Part shown: positions 1 to 8,390 of the stretch, piece after piece
How the letters are laid out: each line of letters begins with the position of its first letter
How positions within the stretch are numbered: position 1 is the first letter of the stretch
Assembly: GCF_011927795.1 (NCBI RefSeq)
Contig: NZ_JAATJJ010000002.1
Span: forward strand, 434,001-498,000
DNA: 64,000 nucleotides
Source of the DNA: Saonia flava
GTDB lineage: Bacteria > Bacteroidota > Bacteroidia > Flavobacteriales > Flavobacteriaceae
Direction of reading: 5' to 3'
Made by a program: the position numbers and the translations under genes
The notes under the pieces: model-generated
Database searches by the model: none
The model's input: the letters and a program-made list of their open reading frames with translations, nothing else
Told to the model about the DNA's origin: nothing

Positions 1-1700
1 ACTATCGTAAAGGCATTAAAATGTCCTTTTTGGATCAAGAGCCAGATCTTAATCCAAATTTAACCATTGAAGAGACCATCTTAGACTCTGGAAATGAGGT
101 TTTGAAAGTTATTTCCAATTATGAGCATGCTTTGGTAAATCCAGAAAATGAAGAAGCATATCAGCATGCATTTGAAGAAATGGAGCGCCTACATGCCTGG
201 GATTTTGAAACCCAATACAAACAAATTCTATTTAAATTAAAACTGGAAGACCTTAGCGTAAAAGTGGGTTTATTGTCCGGTGGACAAAAAAAAAGATTGG
301 CACTAGCAAATGCTCTCATAAACAAACCAGACCTGTTAGTCTTAGATGAGCCTACCAACCATTTGGATTTGGAAATGATTGAATGGCTGGAATTATATTT
401 CGCCAAGGAAAACATGACTCTTTTTATGGTAACACATGACCGTTTTTTTTTAGAAAGGGTCTGTAACGAAATAATAGAATTGGACAATGGAAAATTATAC
501 CCATACAAAGGCAACTATTCTTATTATTTGGAAAAGAAAGAAGCCCGTTTAGAGCAAGAAGCTGTGGAACATCACAAATCTAAACTCCTTTTTAAAAAAG
601 AATTAAGCTGGATGCGCAAGCAACCCAAGGCAAGGACAACAAAATCCAAATCTAGAATAGATGATTTCCATGCCATTAAGGAAAAAGCCAGTCAGCGAAG
701 AAAAGAACATGAGGTGCAGTTAGAAATAAACATGGAACGTATGGGAAGTAAGATCCTTGAGCTTCATAATATTTCTAAATCCTATCCCAACAAGCCCATT
801 TTGGATAAGTTTAGTTATAATTTTTTAAAAGGTGAGCGTATTGGTATTATTGGAAAAAATGGAACGGGAAAATCTACTTTCCTAAATATCATAACTAACC
901 AAGACAAACCAGACACTGGAAAAGTTGTAGTCGGTGATACCATAAAATTTGGGTATTATACCCAAAAAGGAATTGTAATAAAAGAGGGGCAAAAAGTTAT
1001 AGATGTCATTCGAGAGTATGGTGATTTTATCCCTTTAAAAAAAGGAAGGCAAATTTCTGCCCAACAGCTCTTGGAACGCTTTCTTTTTGATAGGAAAAAA
1101 CAGTATGATTTTGTTGAAAAACTAAGTGGCGGTGAGCGCAAACGACTATATTTATGTACCGTATTAATTCAAAATCCCAATTTTTTGATTTTGGATGAGC
1201 CGACCAATGATTTGGATATTGTGACATTGAATGTTTTGGAAAGTTTTTTATTGGACTTTCCTGGATGTCTTATTGTTGTTTCCCACGATCGCTATTTTAT
1301 GGATAAAATTGTAGATCATCTTTTTGTTTTTAGAGGAGATGCCATTATTGAAGATTTTCCGGGAAATTACTCCGATTATAGAGCTTATGAAGATAGTGTC
1401 GTTATCGAAAAGAGAGAGGAGAAAAACATTAAATCTGACGAGGAGCCTCCAAAAAACACATGGAAAAATGAGGGTAAGACCAAAAAACTCTCTTATAATG
1501 AGCAAAAAGAATTCAATAGGCTAGAAAAAGACATTCAGAAACTAGAAGAAGAAAAAAATCAAGTCCAAAATAAATTTTCGGATAGCTCATTGGAGGGAGA
1601 AGAAATCGACCAACTTTCCATTGAATTACAAAAGATAATGAACAAAATAGAAACCAAAACTGAACGTTGGTTCGAGCTTTCGGCTCTTATGGAAGATTAA
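1..1700 (+). CDS. ABC-F family ATPase (Uup/EttA-like), 5' end outside window
   Basis: Soluble tandem-ABC ATPase without membrane segments, of the ABC-F family whose members act on ribosomes. The reading frame is open to the left edge (codons Y-R-K-G-I-K precede the Met at 21), and the first Walker A is missing, so the gene starts before the window and the Met at 21 is internal. Counting from that Met, NBD1 shows LSGGQ at 85-89 and Walker B LLVLDEP at 105-111. The inter-domain linker rich in K/R/E runs about 165-240. NBD2 has Walker A GKNGTGKST near 278-286, LSGGE at 368-372 and Walker B LILDEP near 388. The C-terminus (about 490-555) is charged and likely coiled-coil, as in Uup. The next gene follows after 1 bp. 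The family is certain; the exact subfamily is inferred. Confidence 0.93.
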   Translation, partial: YRKGIKMSFLDQEPDLNPNLTIEETILDSGNEVLKVISNYEHALVNPENEEAYQHAFEEMERLHAWDFETQYKQILFKLKLEDLSVKVGLLSGGQKKRLALANALINKPDLLVLDEPTNHLDLEMIEWLELYFAKENMTLFMVTHDRFFLERVCNEIIELDNGKLYPYKGNYSYYLEKKEARLEQEAVEHHKSKLLFKKELSWMRKQPKARTTKSKSRIDDFHAIKEKASQRRKEHEVQLEINMERMGSKILELHNISKSYPNKPILDKFSYNFLKGERIGIIGKNGTGKSTFLNIITNQDKPDTGKVVVGDTIKFGYYTQKGIVIKEGQKVIDVIREYGDFIPLKKGRQISAQQLLERFLFDRKKQYDFVEKLSGGERKRLYLCTVLIQNPNFLILDEPTNDLDIVTLNVLESFLLDFPGCLIVVSHDRYFMDKIVDHLFVFRGDAIIEDFPGNYSDYRAYEDSVVIEKREEKNIKSDEEPPKNTWKNEGKTKKLSYNEQKEFNRLEKDIQKLEEEKNQVQNKFSDSSLEGEEIDQLSIELQKIMNKIETKTERWFELSALMED

Positions 1701-1701
1701 T

Positions 1702-2166
1702 ATGTTTTCTTTCTTAGCTTATATAAAGTTTCTTTTTACATCTTCCGATCAGCACGGAGTACACTCCCCTTTTGTATATCAATATACTACCCAGTGCCTA
1801 TACTCAAAACAAAAAAAATCTAAAAATAAAACGGAAAATGTTTTTTTAAAAAGTATAGACTACTTCAATTTTAAAACTATTAAAACTGACAACAAGGGCC
1901 TCATCTTAACCCAAGACCACTACTCCCAAATCCCTTATGATCTAGTCCATTTAAGCGAACCTAAAAATGCAGAAATATATCTGAAGAATATCCACAATGA
2001 TTCCATGCTTCTTTTGAAAAACATACACAAGAGCATAGAAAATGAAAAAATATGGAGACAGATTAAGAACAACAAACAGGTAACCGTAACATTAGATTTA
2101 TTTTATTGTGGAGTTATATTTTTTAGAAAAGAACAGACGAAAGAGCATTTTAAGATTCGAATATAA
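1702..2166 (+). CDS. Shrunken class I SAM-methyltransferase relative, probably inactive
   Basis: 154 residues. The N-terminus has the motif HGVHSPFVY (about 19-27), and the C-terminus has VTVTLDLFYCGVIFFRKEQ followed by a KEHF motif. From memory of the family, these are the two ends of a flavobacterial class I SAM-dependent methyltransferase of about 250 residues. The middle, where the glycine-rich SAM loop should lie, is absent: roughly 100 residues are missing and no GxGxG-like motif is visible. The remaining YDLVHLSEP and IHKS stretches resemble the YDLIYFDGNH and IHWS parts of that family. It sits 1 bp after the ABC-F gene, so it is probably co-transcribed. The frame is intact, so this is a reduced protein rather than an obvious pseudogene. 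The family assignment is inference. Confidence 0.7.
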   Translation: MFSFLAYIKFLFTSSDQHGVHSPFVYQYTTQCLYSKQKKSKNKTENVFLKSIDYFNFKTIKTDNKGLILTQDHYSQIPYDLVHLSEPKNAEIYLKNIHNDSMLLLKNIHKSIENEKIWRQIKNNKQVTVTLDLFYCGVIFFRKEQTKEHFKIRI

Positions 2167-2199
2167 TACAGTACATTTAATACAATTAAACATCATGAA

Positions 2200-2343
2200 A
2201 TGAGCAAATATTCTATCTATATTATATTTGGCGTGTGCGCTTTGGTCTTTTTGGTAATTCAGTTAAACAACAGAAAAAGAAGTAAACAAAGAAAATCCAA
2301 AAAGTTCATGGACGGTTATGATAGAAAGAAAAATGAAAAATGA
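2200..2343 (+). CDS. 47-residue single-pass membrane protein
   Basis: A short ORF reading MSKYSIYIIFGVCALVFLVI followed by a strongly basic tail (NNRKRSKQRKSKK). One hydrophobic helix covers about residues 4-21 and the rest is K/R-rich, so it should sit in the inner membrane with the tail in the cytoplasm by the positive-inside rule. Its stop overlaps the start of the cobalamin adenosyltransferase gene by four bases (ATGA at 2340-2343), which suggests translational coupling. Function unknown. The overlap and the sensible membrane topology are the main reasons to call it real. Confidence 0.6.
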   Translation: MSKYSIYIIFGVCALVFLVIQLNNRKRSKQRKSKKFMDGYDRKKNEK

Positions 2344-2915
2344 AGATTTATAGTAAAACCGGAGATACCGGCACCACGTCCCTTTTTGGCGGTACCCGAG
2401 TTTCAAAACATCACATAAGAATTGATGCATACGGAACCTTAGACGAACTAAATTCTTGGTTGGGACTTATCCGTGACCAAAAAATTGACCCACATTCTAA
2501 AGAAACATTGATTCACATACAAGAAAAACTGTTTGTTCTTGGGGCTATTTTGGCAACAGACCCTAAAAAAGCAATACTTAAAAGTGGGGAAGAACGTTTA
2601 AAAATCCCCAAAATTAATCTCGAGAATATTGCTTTATTGGAAAAAGAGATGGATACCATGAACGAATCTCTTCCTGAGATGACCCATTTTATCCTTCCAG
2701 GGGGGCATCAAACGGTGTCATACTGTCATATTGCGCGAACTGTATGTAGAAGAGCAGAAAGACAAGCTGTACTCTTATATGAAAAAGTCCCTTTTGAGGA
2801 CCATGTCATAGCATATATAAATAGACTTTCTGATTACCTTTTTGTCTTGGCACGAAAATTGTCACAGGATTTAAAAGCACAAGAAATTAAATGGGTTCCC
2901 AGCAAAAAAAGCTAA
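2340..2915 (+). CDS. Cob(I)alamin adenosyltransferase, PduO type
   Basis: Transfers the 5'-deoxyadenosyl group of ATP to cob(I)alamin, making the coenzyme for enzymes such as methylmalonyl-CoA mutase. The 191-residue length is normal for the PduO/MMAB family. The N-terminal ATP loop TGDTGTTSLFGG is at 7-18. The signature helix RTVCRRAERQ is at 133-142 with the conserved Arg and Glu, and NRLSDYLFVLAR follows at 161-172. It overlaps the upstream 47-residue ORF by 4 bp. The GTPase MeaB, which guards the mutase, is encoded at 25.8 kb, so the strain very likely has B12-dependent methylmalonyl-CoA mutase, although no mutase gene is in this window. Confidence 0.93.
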   Translation: MKIYSKTGDTGTTSLFGGTRVSKHHIRIDAYGTLDELNSWLGLIRDQKIDPHSKETLIHIQEKLFVLGAILATDPKKAILKSGEERLKIPKINLENIALLEKEMDTMNESLPEMTHFILPGGHQTVSYCHIARTVCRRAERQAVLLYEKVPFEDHVIAYINRLSDYLFVLARKLSQDLKAQEIKWVPSKKS

Positions 2916-2994
2916 TAAATCCGTGATTTCTTCGTTATCAAACTATTAAAGTGAAAATAATGCTGTCGAAAAGTCAAAATAAATAAGAAATACC

Positions 2995-3024
2995 TTGGCA
3001 ATTTCGGTTTAAAATTTATTTTTG
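2995..3024 (+). promoter_or_regulatory. Bacteroidetes-type promoter of the DUF2795 gene
   Basis: A -33 element TTG at 2995-2997, then 19 bp, then a -7 element TATTTTTG (TAnnTTTG) at 3017-3024. Both elements and their spacing match the established Bacteroidetes sigma-70 consensus. The predicted transcript would start near 3031, leaving a short leader before the ATG at 3052. The TTG at 3022 that could serve as an upstream start codon lies inside the -7 box, so it cannot be translated from this promoter. Confidence 0.75.
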
Positions 3025-3051
3025 CAAAAATTTCAAAATCAAACTAGTACA

Positions 3052-3276
3052 ATGTATTGGACTTTAGAATTAGCATCTTATTTAAGTGATGCGCCGTGGC
3101 CAGCAACAAAAGATGAATTAATAGATTATTCCATTAGAACTGGAGCTCCCCTGGAAGTTGTAGAAAATTTGCAATCCATGGAGGAAGAAGGTGGGGAAAT
3201 ATATGAATCTATTGAAGAGATTTGGCCGGATTACCCTACTGAAGAGGATTATCTCTGGAACGAAGACGAGTATTAA
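3052..3276 (+). CDS. DUF2795 family small acidic protein
   Basis: 74 residues starting MYWTLELASYLSDAPWPATK and ending in a very acidic tail (NEDEY). The pattern of an N-terminal LASYLSDAPWPATKDEL helix, then AxRTGAPLEVVENLQ-like sequence, is that of the DUF2795 family in Flavobacteriia, whose function is unknown. A GAP-LEVVENL helix suggests a small helical, perhaps nucleic-acid or protein-binding fold. The ATG at 3052 is preferred over the TTG at 3022 because that TTG is part of the promoter. A terminator follows, so the gene is monocistronic and separate from secA. Confidence 0.85.
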   Translation: MYWTLELASYLSDAPWPATKDELIDYSIRTGAPLEVVENLQSMEEEGGEIYESIEEIWPDYPTEEDYLWNEDEY

Positions 3277-3303
3277 TAACAATATTACATACCGAAATAC
3301 ACT

Positions 3304-3332
3304 AAAAAAGTCTCATTTGAGGCTTTTTTTTT
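3304..3332 (+). terminator. Rho-independent terminator after DUF2795 gene
   Basis: An 11-bp stem (AAAAAAGTCTC at 3304-3314 with GAGGCTTTTTT at 3319-3329, one G-U pair) with an ATTT loop and a T tract running to 3332. Confidence 0.85.
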
Positions 3333-3388
3333 ATGTAATTTTGACAGCTTGTCAGAAGTATTTAACCATAAGTAAACTGGAATAGCTT

Positions 3389-3419
3389 TTGCAATAAGTC
3401 AAACGTCAATACATATTTG
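3389..3419 (+). promoter_or_regulatory. Possible secA promoter
   Basis: TTG at 3389-3391, 20 bp, then CATATTTG at 3412-3419. This is one mismatch from TAnnTTTG and the spacing is one longer than ideal. It lies about 75 bp before the secA ATG and after the terminator of the previous gene. Moderate support only. Confidence 0.4.
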
Positions 3420-3492
3420 GCAATAACGGAACGACTAAAGAGATTGTCTTTTCCATTCTAGGACAATTTTTAATATAAAATAGATTACAATT

Positions 3493-6400
3493 ATGAGTTT
3501 TATTAATTCTGTACTAAAGGTGTTTGTTGGTGATAAATCGCAGAAAGATGTAAAAGAATTACAACCTTTGGTAAACAAAATAAAATCCTTTGAAAAAGAG
3601 TTTGAGGGGCTAAGCCATGATGCGCTGCGCCAAAAAACAGTCGACTTCAAATCCAGAATAAAAGAAGGTTACAAAGACATCTCAGAAAAAATTAACCAAT
3701 TGATGGAAGAGGTAAAAGTCTCTACGGATATTGATAAGAATGAGGATATTTATGCGGAAATAGATACATATAAAGAAGAAATCTACAAACGCTCCCAAGA
3801 CACACTAAATGATATTTTACCAGAAGCTTTTGCTGTGGTAAAAGAAACTGCTAAACGATTTGCAAATAATGAAACTCTTTCCGTTACCGCAACAGAATAT
3901 GACCGGTTGCTTTCTGGCTCTGCCGACTATATTACGTTAAATGGTGATAAAGCATCTTGGAAAAATTCTTGGGATGCTGCTGGGAAAGAAGTTACTTGGG
4001 ATATGGTGCATTATGATGTACAATTAATTGGTGGTATTTGTCTGCACCAAGGCAAGATTGCGGAAATGCAGACTGGGGAAGGTAAAACATTGGTCGCAAC
4101 CCTACCCTTGTACCTAAACGCTTTGACCGGAAATGGGGCACATTTGGTAACGGTAAATGATTATTTGGCAAAAAGGGATAGTGCGTGGATGGCTCCTATA
4201 TTCCAATTTCACGGGCTTTCCATAGATTGTATTGATAAGCACAAGCCTAATTCCGATGGAAGAAGAGCAGCATACAATGCGGATATCACCTATGGTACCA
4301 ACAATGAGTTTGGTTTTGATTACCTAAGGGACAATATGGCGCATACACCAAGTGATCTAGTACAACGCCCTCATAATTATGCAATAGTGGATGAAGTGGA
4401 TTCAGTTTTAATTGATGATGCCCGTACTCCTCTAATTATCTCTGGTCCCGTTCCAGAAGGTGACCGACATGAATTTAATGAGCTAAAACCCAGAATTGGT
4501 GATATTGTGCAAAAACAGCGTCAATATTTAATTGGAGTTTTGGCAGAAGCCAAAAAACTTATTGCCGCAGGGGACACCAAGGAAGGTGGTTTTCAACTGC
4601 TTAGAGTACACCGTGGCTTGCCAAAAAACAAAGCTCTTATTAAATATTTAAGTGAAGAAGGCATAAAACAACTGCTGCAGAAAACTGAGAATTTCTATAT
4701 GCAGGACAACAATAGGGAAATGCCAAAGGTTGATGAGGAATTACTGTTTGTCATTGATGAAAAAAATAATCAAATAGAACTTACGGATAAGGGAGTTGAT
4801 TATATTTCTGGGGATAAAGACAAGGACTTCTTTGTGATGCCAGATATTGGTGGCGAAATTGCAAAAATTGAAAACCAAAATCTTGAAATAGAAAAAGAAG
4901 CCGAGCTAAAAGAAGAGCTTTTTAAGGATTTTGCTATTAAAAGTGAACGTATCCATACCATGAATCAATTGCTTAAGGCCTATACACTTTTTGAAAAAGA
5001 TGTGGAGTATGTGGTCATGGAAAACAAAGTAATGATTGTGGATGAGCAAACTGGACGTATTATGGATGGGCGTAGGTACTCCGATGGATTACACCAAGCC
5101 ATTGAAGCCAAAGAAAACGTAAAGATTGAGGCCATGACCCAGACCTTTGCCACAGTCACATTACAAAATTACTTTAGAATGTACCAAAAATTGGCTGGAA
5201 TGACAGGTACAGCTGTAACCGAAGCAGGTGAATTTTGGGAAATCTATAAGTTGGATGTTATGGAAATTCCAACCAACAGACCTATTGCCAGAGATGATAG
5301 GCACGATTTAATTTACAAGACTAAAAGAGAAAAATACAATGCCATTATAGAAGAAGTAACCAAGCTTTCAGAAGCTGGTAGACCTGTACTAATTGGTACA
5401 ACATCTGTAGAAATTTCCGAACTACTTTCTAGAATGCTGGGCATTAGAAAAGTTCCCCACAATGTCTTGAATGCCAAACTTCATAAAAAAGAAGCGGATA
5501 TTGTTGCTGAAGCAGGTAATGCCGGAGTAGTAACCATTGCCACCAACATGGCAGGTAGAGGAACAGACATTAAACTAATTGACAGTGTTAAAGAAGCCGG
5601 TGGTCTTGCCATTGTAGGTACAGAAAGACACGACTCTAGAAGGGTTGACAGACAGTTACGTGGTCGTTCTGGTCGTCAAGGAGACCCGGGGAGCTCTCAA
5701 TTCTATGTTTCTTTGGAAGATAATCTAATGCGTCTGTTCGGTTCGGACAAGGTTGCAAAAATGATGGATAGAATGGGCTTGGAAGAAGGCGAGGTTATTC
5801 AACATTCCATGATGACCAAATCCATAGAACGTGCCCAGAAAAAAGTGGAAGAAAACAACTTTGGTGTTCGTAAACGCCTACTGGAGTATGATGATGTGAT
5901 GAACGCACAACGTGAAGTGGTTTATAAGCGTAGACGTCATGCATTACAAGGAGAACGACTTAAAGTGGACATAGCCAACATGATTTATGATACCTGTGAG
6001 GTCATTGCGGACACCAACAAGGCGGCGAACGATTACAAAAATTTTGAATTTGAGCTTATAAAATATTTCTCCATTACCTCTCCCATTTCAGAGAATGATT
6101 TTACCAAAATGGGATTTCAGGAAATCGCCAACAAATTATATACTGAAACTTACGCCCATTATCTAACGAAAATGGAGCGCAGTGCGGCAACCGCTTTCCC
6201 CGTAATCAAAAAGGTCTATGAAGACAATGCCAATAAATTTGAGCGTATTGTTGTTCCTTTTACAGATGGGATAAAAACTTTAAACGTCGTTACCAATCTT
6301 AAGGAAGCCTATGAAAGTGATGGAAAACAATTAGTGACCGATTTTGAAAAAAATATTACCCTTGCCATCATAGATGATTCTTGGAAAACCCATCTACGTA

Positions 6401-6855
6401 AAATGGACGAACTGAAGCAATCCGTTCAATTGGCGGTCCATGAACAAAAAGACCCCTTGTTGATATATAAGTTTGAAGCTTTTGAACTTTTTAAAAGTGT
6501 TATGGACAAGGTCAACAAAGAAGTAATTTCTTTCTTGTTTAAAGGAGAACTGCCGTCAAATGATACAAATGAAATCCAAGAGGCGAGAACCACAAGTAAG
6601 CCCAAAGAGAAGCTAAAGACAACCAAGGAGGAAATTCCGAACAGTGACGAACTTGCTGCCCAAAATAGAGCTGTGGGGCAAAACCAAGGAGGTAGACCTG
6701 CTGTCACCGAAACCATTACAAGGGAACGCCCTAAAATTGGCAGAAACGATAGGGTTACCATTAAAAATGTAATGTCCGGAGAAAGCAAAACTGTAAAATA
6801 CAAGCAGGCAGAACCTCTTATAGATAAAGGAGAGTGGGTCTTAATTGAGAACTAA
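3493..6855 (+). CDS. secA: Preprotein translocase ATPase SecA
   Basis: ATP-driven motor that pushes unfolded preproteins through SecYEG. Walker A QTGEGKT lies near residue 193, followed by the DEVDSVLIDDARTPL segment (Walker B, about 297-312), MTGTA near 573, GTTSVE in the second motor half, MAGRGTDIKL, and the arginine-finger region RGRSGRQGDPGSS near 722. At 1120 residues it is much longer than E. coli SecA (901), as usual in Bacteroidetes, because of extra sequence between the first motor half and the preprotein-binding region (about residues 330-440). The C-terminus ends in VMSGESKTVKYK...WVLIEN and lacks the CxC zinc motif seen in proteobacterial SecA. It matters here because many window proteins carry Sec signals. 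Monocistronic, with its own terminator. Confidence 0.98.
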   Translation: MSFINSVLKVFVGDKSQKDVKELQPLVNKIKSFEKEFEGLSHDALRQKTVDFKSRIKEGYKDISEKINQLMEEVKVSTDIDKNEDIYAEIDTYKEEIYKRSQDTLNDILPEAFAVVKETAKRFANNETLSVTATEYDRLLSGSADYITLNGDKASWKNSWDAAGKEVTWDMVHYDVQLIGGICLHQGKIAEMQTGEGKTLVATLPLYLNALTGNGAHLVTVNDYLAKRDSAWMAPIFQFHGLSIDCIDKHKPNSDGRRAAYNADITYGTNNEFGFDYLRDNMAHTPSDLVQRPHNYAIVDEVDSVLIDDARTPLIISGPVPEGDRHEFNELKPRIGDIVQKQRQYLIGVLAEAKKLIAAGDTKEGGFQLLRVHRGLPKNKALIKYLSEEGIKQLLQKTENFYMQDNNREMPKVDEELLFVIDEKNNQIELTDKGVDYISGDKDKDFFVMPDIGGEIAKIENQNLEIEKEAELKEELFKDFAIKSERIHTMNQLLKAYTLFEKDVEYVVMENKVMIVDEQTGRIMDGRRYSDGLHQAIEAKENVKIEAMTQTFATVTLQNYFRMYQKLAGMTGTAVTEAGEFWEIYKLDVMEIPTNRPIARDDRHDLIYKTKREKYNAIIEEVTKLSEAGRPVLIGTTSVEISELLSRMLGIRKVPHNVLNAKLHKKEADIVAEAGNAGVVTIATNMAGRGTDIKLIDSVKEAGGLAIVGTERHDSRRVDRQLRGRSGRQGDPGSSQFYVSLEDNLMRLFGSDKVAKMMDRMGLEEGEVIQHSMMTKSIERAQKKVEENNFGVRKRLLEYDDVMNAQREVVYKRRRHALQGERLKVDIANMIYDTCEVIADTNKAANDYKNFEFELIKYFSITSPISENDFTKMGFQEIANKLYTETYAHYLTKMERSAATAFPVIKKVYEDNANKFERIVVPFTDGIKTLNVVTNLKEAYESDGKQLVTDFEKNITLAIIDDSWKTHLRKMDELKQSVQLAVHEQKDPLLIYKFEAFELFKSVMDKVNKEVISFLFKGELPSNDTNEIQEARTTSKPKEKLKTTKEEIPNSDELAAQNRAVGQNQGGRPAVTETITRERPKIGRNDRVTIKNVMSGESKTVKYKQAEPLIDKGEWVLIEN

Positions 6856-6880
6856 GCCTCGATTAATATTAAAAAAATAG

Positions 6881-6911
6881 AACGGCAACCAATTTTAAGT
6901 TGCCGTTTTTT
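6881..6911 (+). terminator. Terminator after secA
   Basis: Perfect 9-bp stem AACGGCAAC (6881-6889) with GTTGCCGTT (6899-6907), 9-base loop, followed directly by a T run. It starts 26 bp after the secA stop. Confidence 0.85.
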
Positions 6912-7015
6912 GATTTTATTCCCAAACATATTTAGTTTTACTAGAAAAATTTTCGTTTATTCGATTTTTAATGATTAACCACCATATGTGCCCCTACCCT
7001 TGGTTATAAATTAAA

Positions 7016-8248
7016 ATGCAAAATTCCATTATGCAAAAACCTTTACTAGACCAAGAACGTTTAAAGGACAAAACCAATTTAGCGTTTAGGGTAAATTATT
7101 TTTCTTCTGTTTTTTCATTGTTGTTTTTTCTGGCATGCCTAAACATTTTGAACATATACAAAGTAATCCCCTGGGTTTTTTTGGCATTTGGTCTACTTAA
7201 CCTCTTTACCAATGTAATTCACAAGTATCATAAAAATTTATATGCAACATATATTGCAACCTCAATCTATGCAATGATTTCGGCCACCATTATTATACTT
7301 TTTAGTGGAGGCATAAATAGTCCGTTCATTTTTATTTTAGCTCTTGTGGTATTTTCTGGTTATGCAACCAACCGGATTTACGGTAAAATATCATTATACC
7401 TTAATTTGGCCTTAATAATACTTATTTATATCCTAGGCCTTCCTAAATACAATTTCACGCCAAATGTTGTCCCCAATGAGTCCAAAGACCTTTTTGCTCT
7501 ATTAAGCATTCTATTTAGTGTTTTTATACTGGGTGCTATAGTAGGAAAACACCTATTGAGGGTACACCATAGTTTGTATAGAGCCAAGAGAGAAATGACT
7601 AAGAGAATCAATGAAAAGGAAACCTTATTAAAAGAGATTCATCATAGAGTAAAGAACAATTTACAGACCATATCAAGCTTATTGAGTTTACAGTCCAATA
7701 ATATTGAGGACAAAAAAATGAAAAACCTCATTAAAAGTAGTCAAAACCGTGTTATTTCAATGGCAATGATACATGAGATGCTTTATATGAGAGATGATAT
7801 TTCTAAAATTGATTACAAATCCTATGTGATTGAGCTCTGTGAGTATCTTATTCGTTCCATAAAAGGACCAGACAGTAACATAAAGCTAAGTTTGGATATT
7901 CCAGACATCCGTTTGGGAATCAACACTGCAATTCCGTTAGGCCTTTTAATAAACGAAATCATTACAAATGCCCTTAAATATGGTATCAAAGGTGAATATG
8001 AGGGAAACATATATGTTGACCTTAAAAGAGATGGCGATAACGGATACTTACTAAAAATAGGAGATGATGGCACAGGATATCCAGATAATGTGAGTCATGA
8101 AAATACCAAATCACTGGGATTAAAGCTTATTCATAATTTGACCCGCCAACTTAGAGGCGTAATCATTAGGGATTTTTCTAAAAAAGGCACAAATTATGTT
8201 ATTAACTTTAAAGAAATTAATGAACACTTTCCTGATGAAGTAAGTTAA
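7016..8248 (+). CDS. Membrane sensor histidine kinase, HisKA_2 type
   Basis: 410 residues. The first half is hydrophobic with about six predicted membrane helices between residues 25 and 185 and no large periplasmic domain. A cytoplasmic kinase follows: H-box EIHHRVKNNLQTISSLLSLQ near 204-223 with the phospho-accepting His of the HisKA_2/HPK11 type, N-box NEIITNALKYG near 309-319, G-box DDGTGYP near 348, and SLGLKLIHNLTRQLRG at the ATP lid. The signal is unknown; a membrane-embedded sensor would suit a hydrophobic ligand or membrane state. No response regulator is adjacent, so it is an orphan kinase. An alternative ATG lies at 7031. Kinase class is certain from the motifs; the role is not inferable. 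Confidence 0.9.
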   Translation: MQNSIMQKPLLDQERLKDKTNLAFRVNYFSSVFSLLFFLACLNILNIYKVIPWVFLAFGLLNLFTNVIHKYHKNLYATYIATSIYAMISATIIILFSGGINSPFIFILALVVFSGYATNRIYGKISLYLNLALIILIYILGLPKYNFTPNVVPNESKDLFALLSILFSVFILGAIVGKHLLRVHHSLYRAKREMTKRINEKETLLKEIHHRVKNNLQTISSLLSLQSNNIEDKKMKNLIKSSQNRVISMAMIHEMLYMRDDISKIDYKSYVIELCEYLIRSIKGPDSNIKLSLDIPDIRLGINTAIPLGLLINEIITNALKYGIKGEYEGNIYVDLKRDGDNGYLLKIGDDGTGYPDNVSHENTKSLGLKLIHNLTRQLRGVIIRDFSKKGTNYVINFKEINEHFPDEVS

Positions 8249-8390
8249 ATTTCGAGAATTCCATATTAAAATTACCCTAAAATTTTATTGTCTGGAAAAA
8301 GCATCTTTATGCTTTACTTGACAATCCACACACTTCACTCTTTGGGTTTATATTGTTATATTTAAGACAGCTAAATTCAAACTCAACCAA

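Noticed and set aside
161-514. 117-residue minus-strand frame in the ABC-F gene
   Set aside because: Antisense shadow; the plus frame carries signature and Walker motifs.
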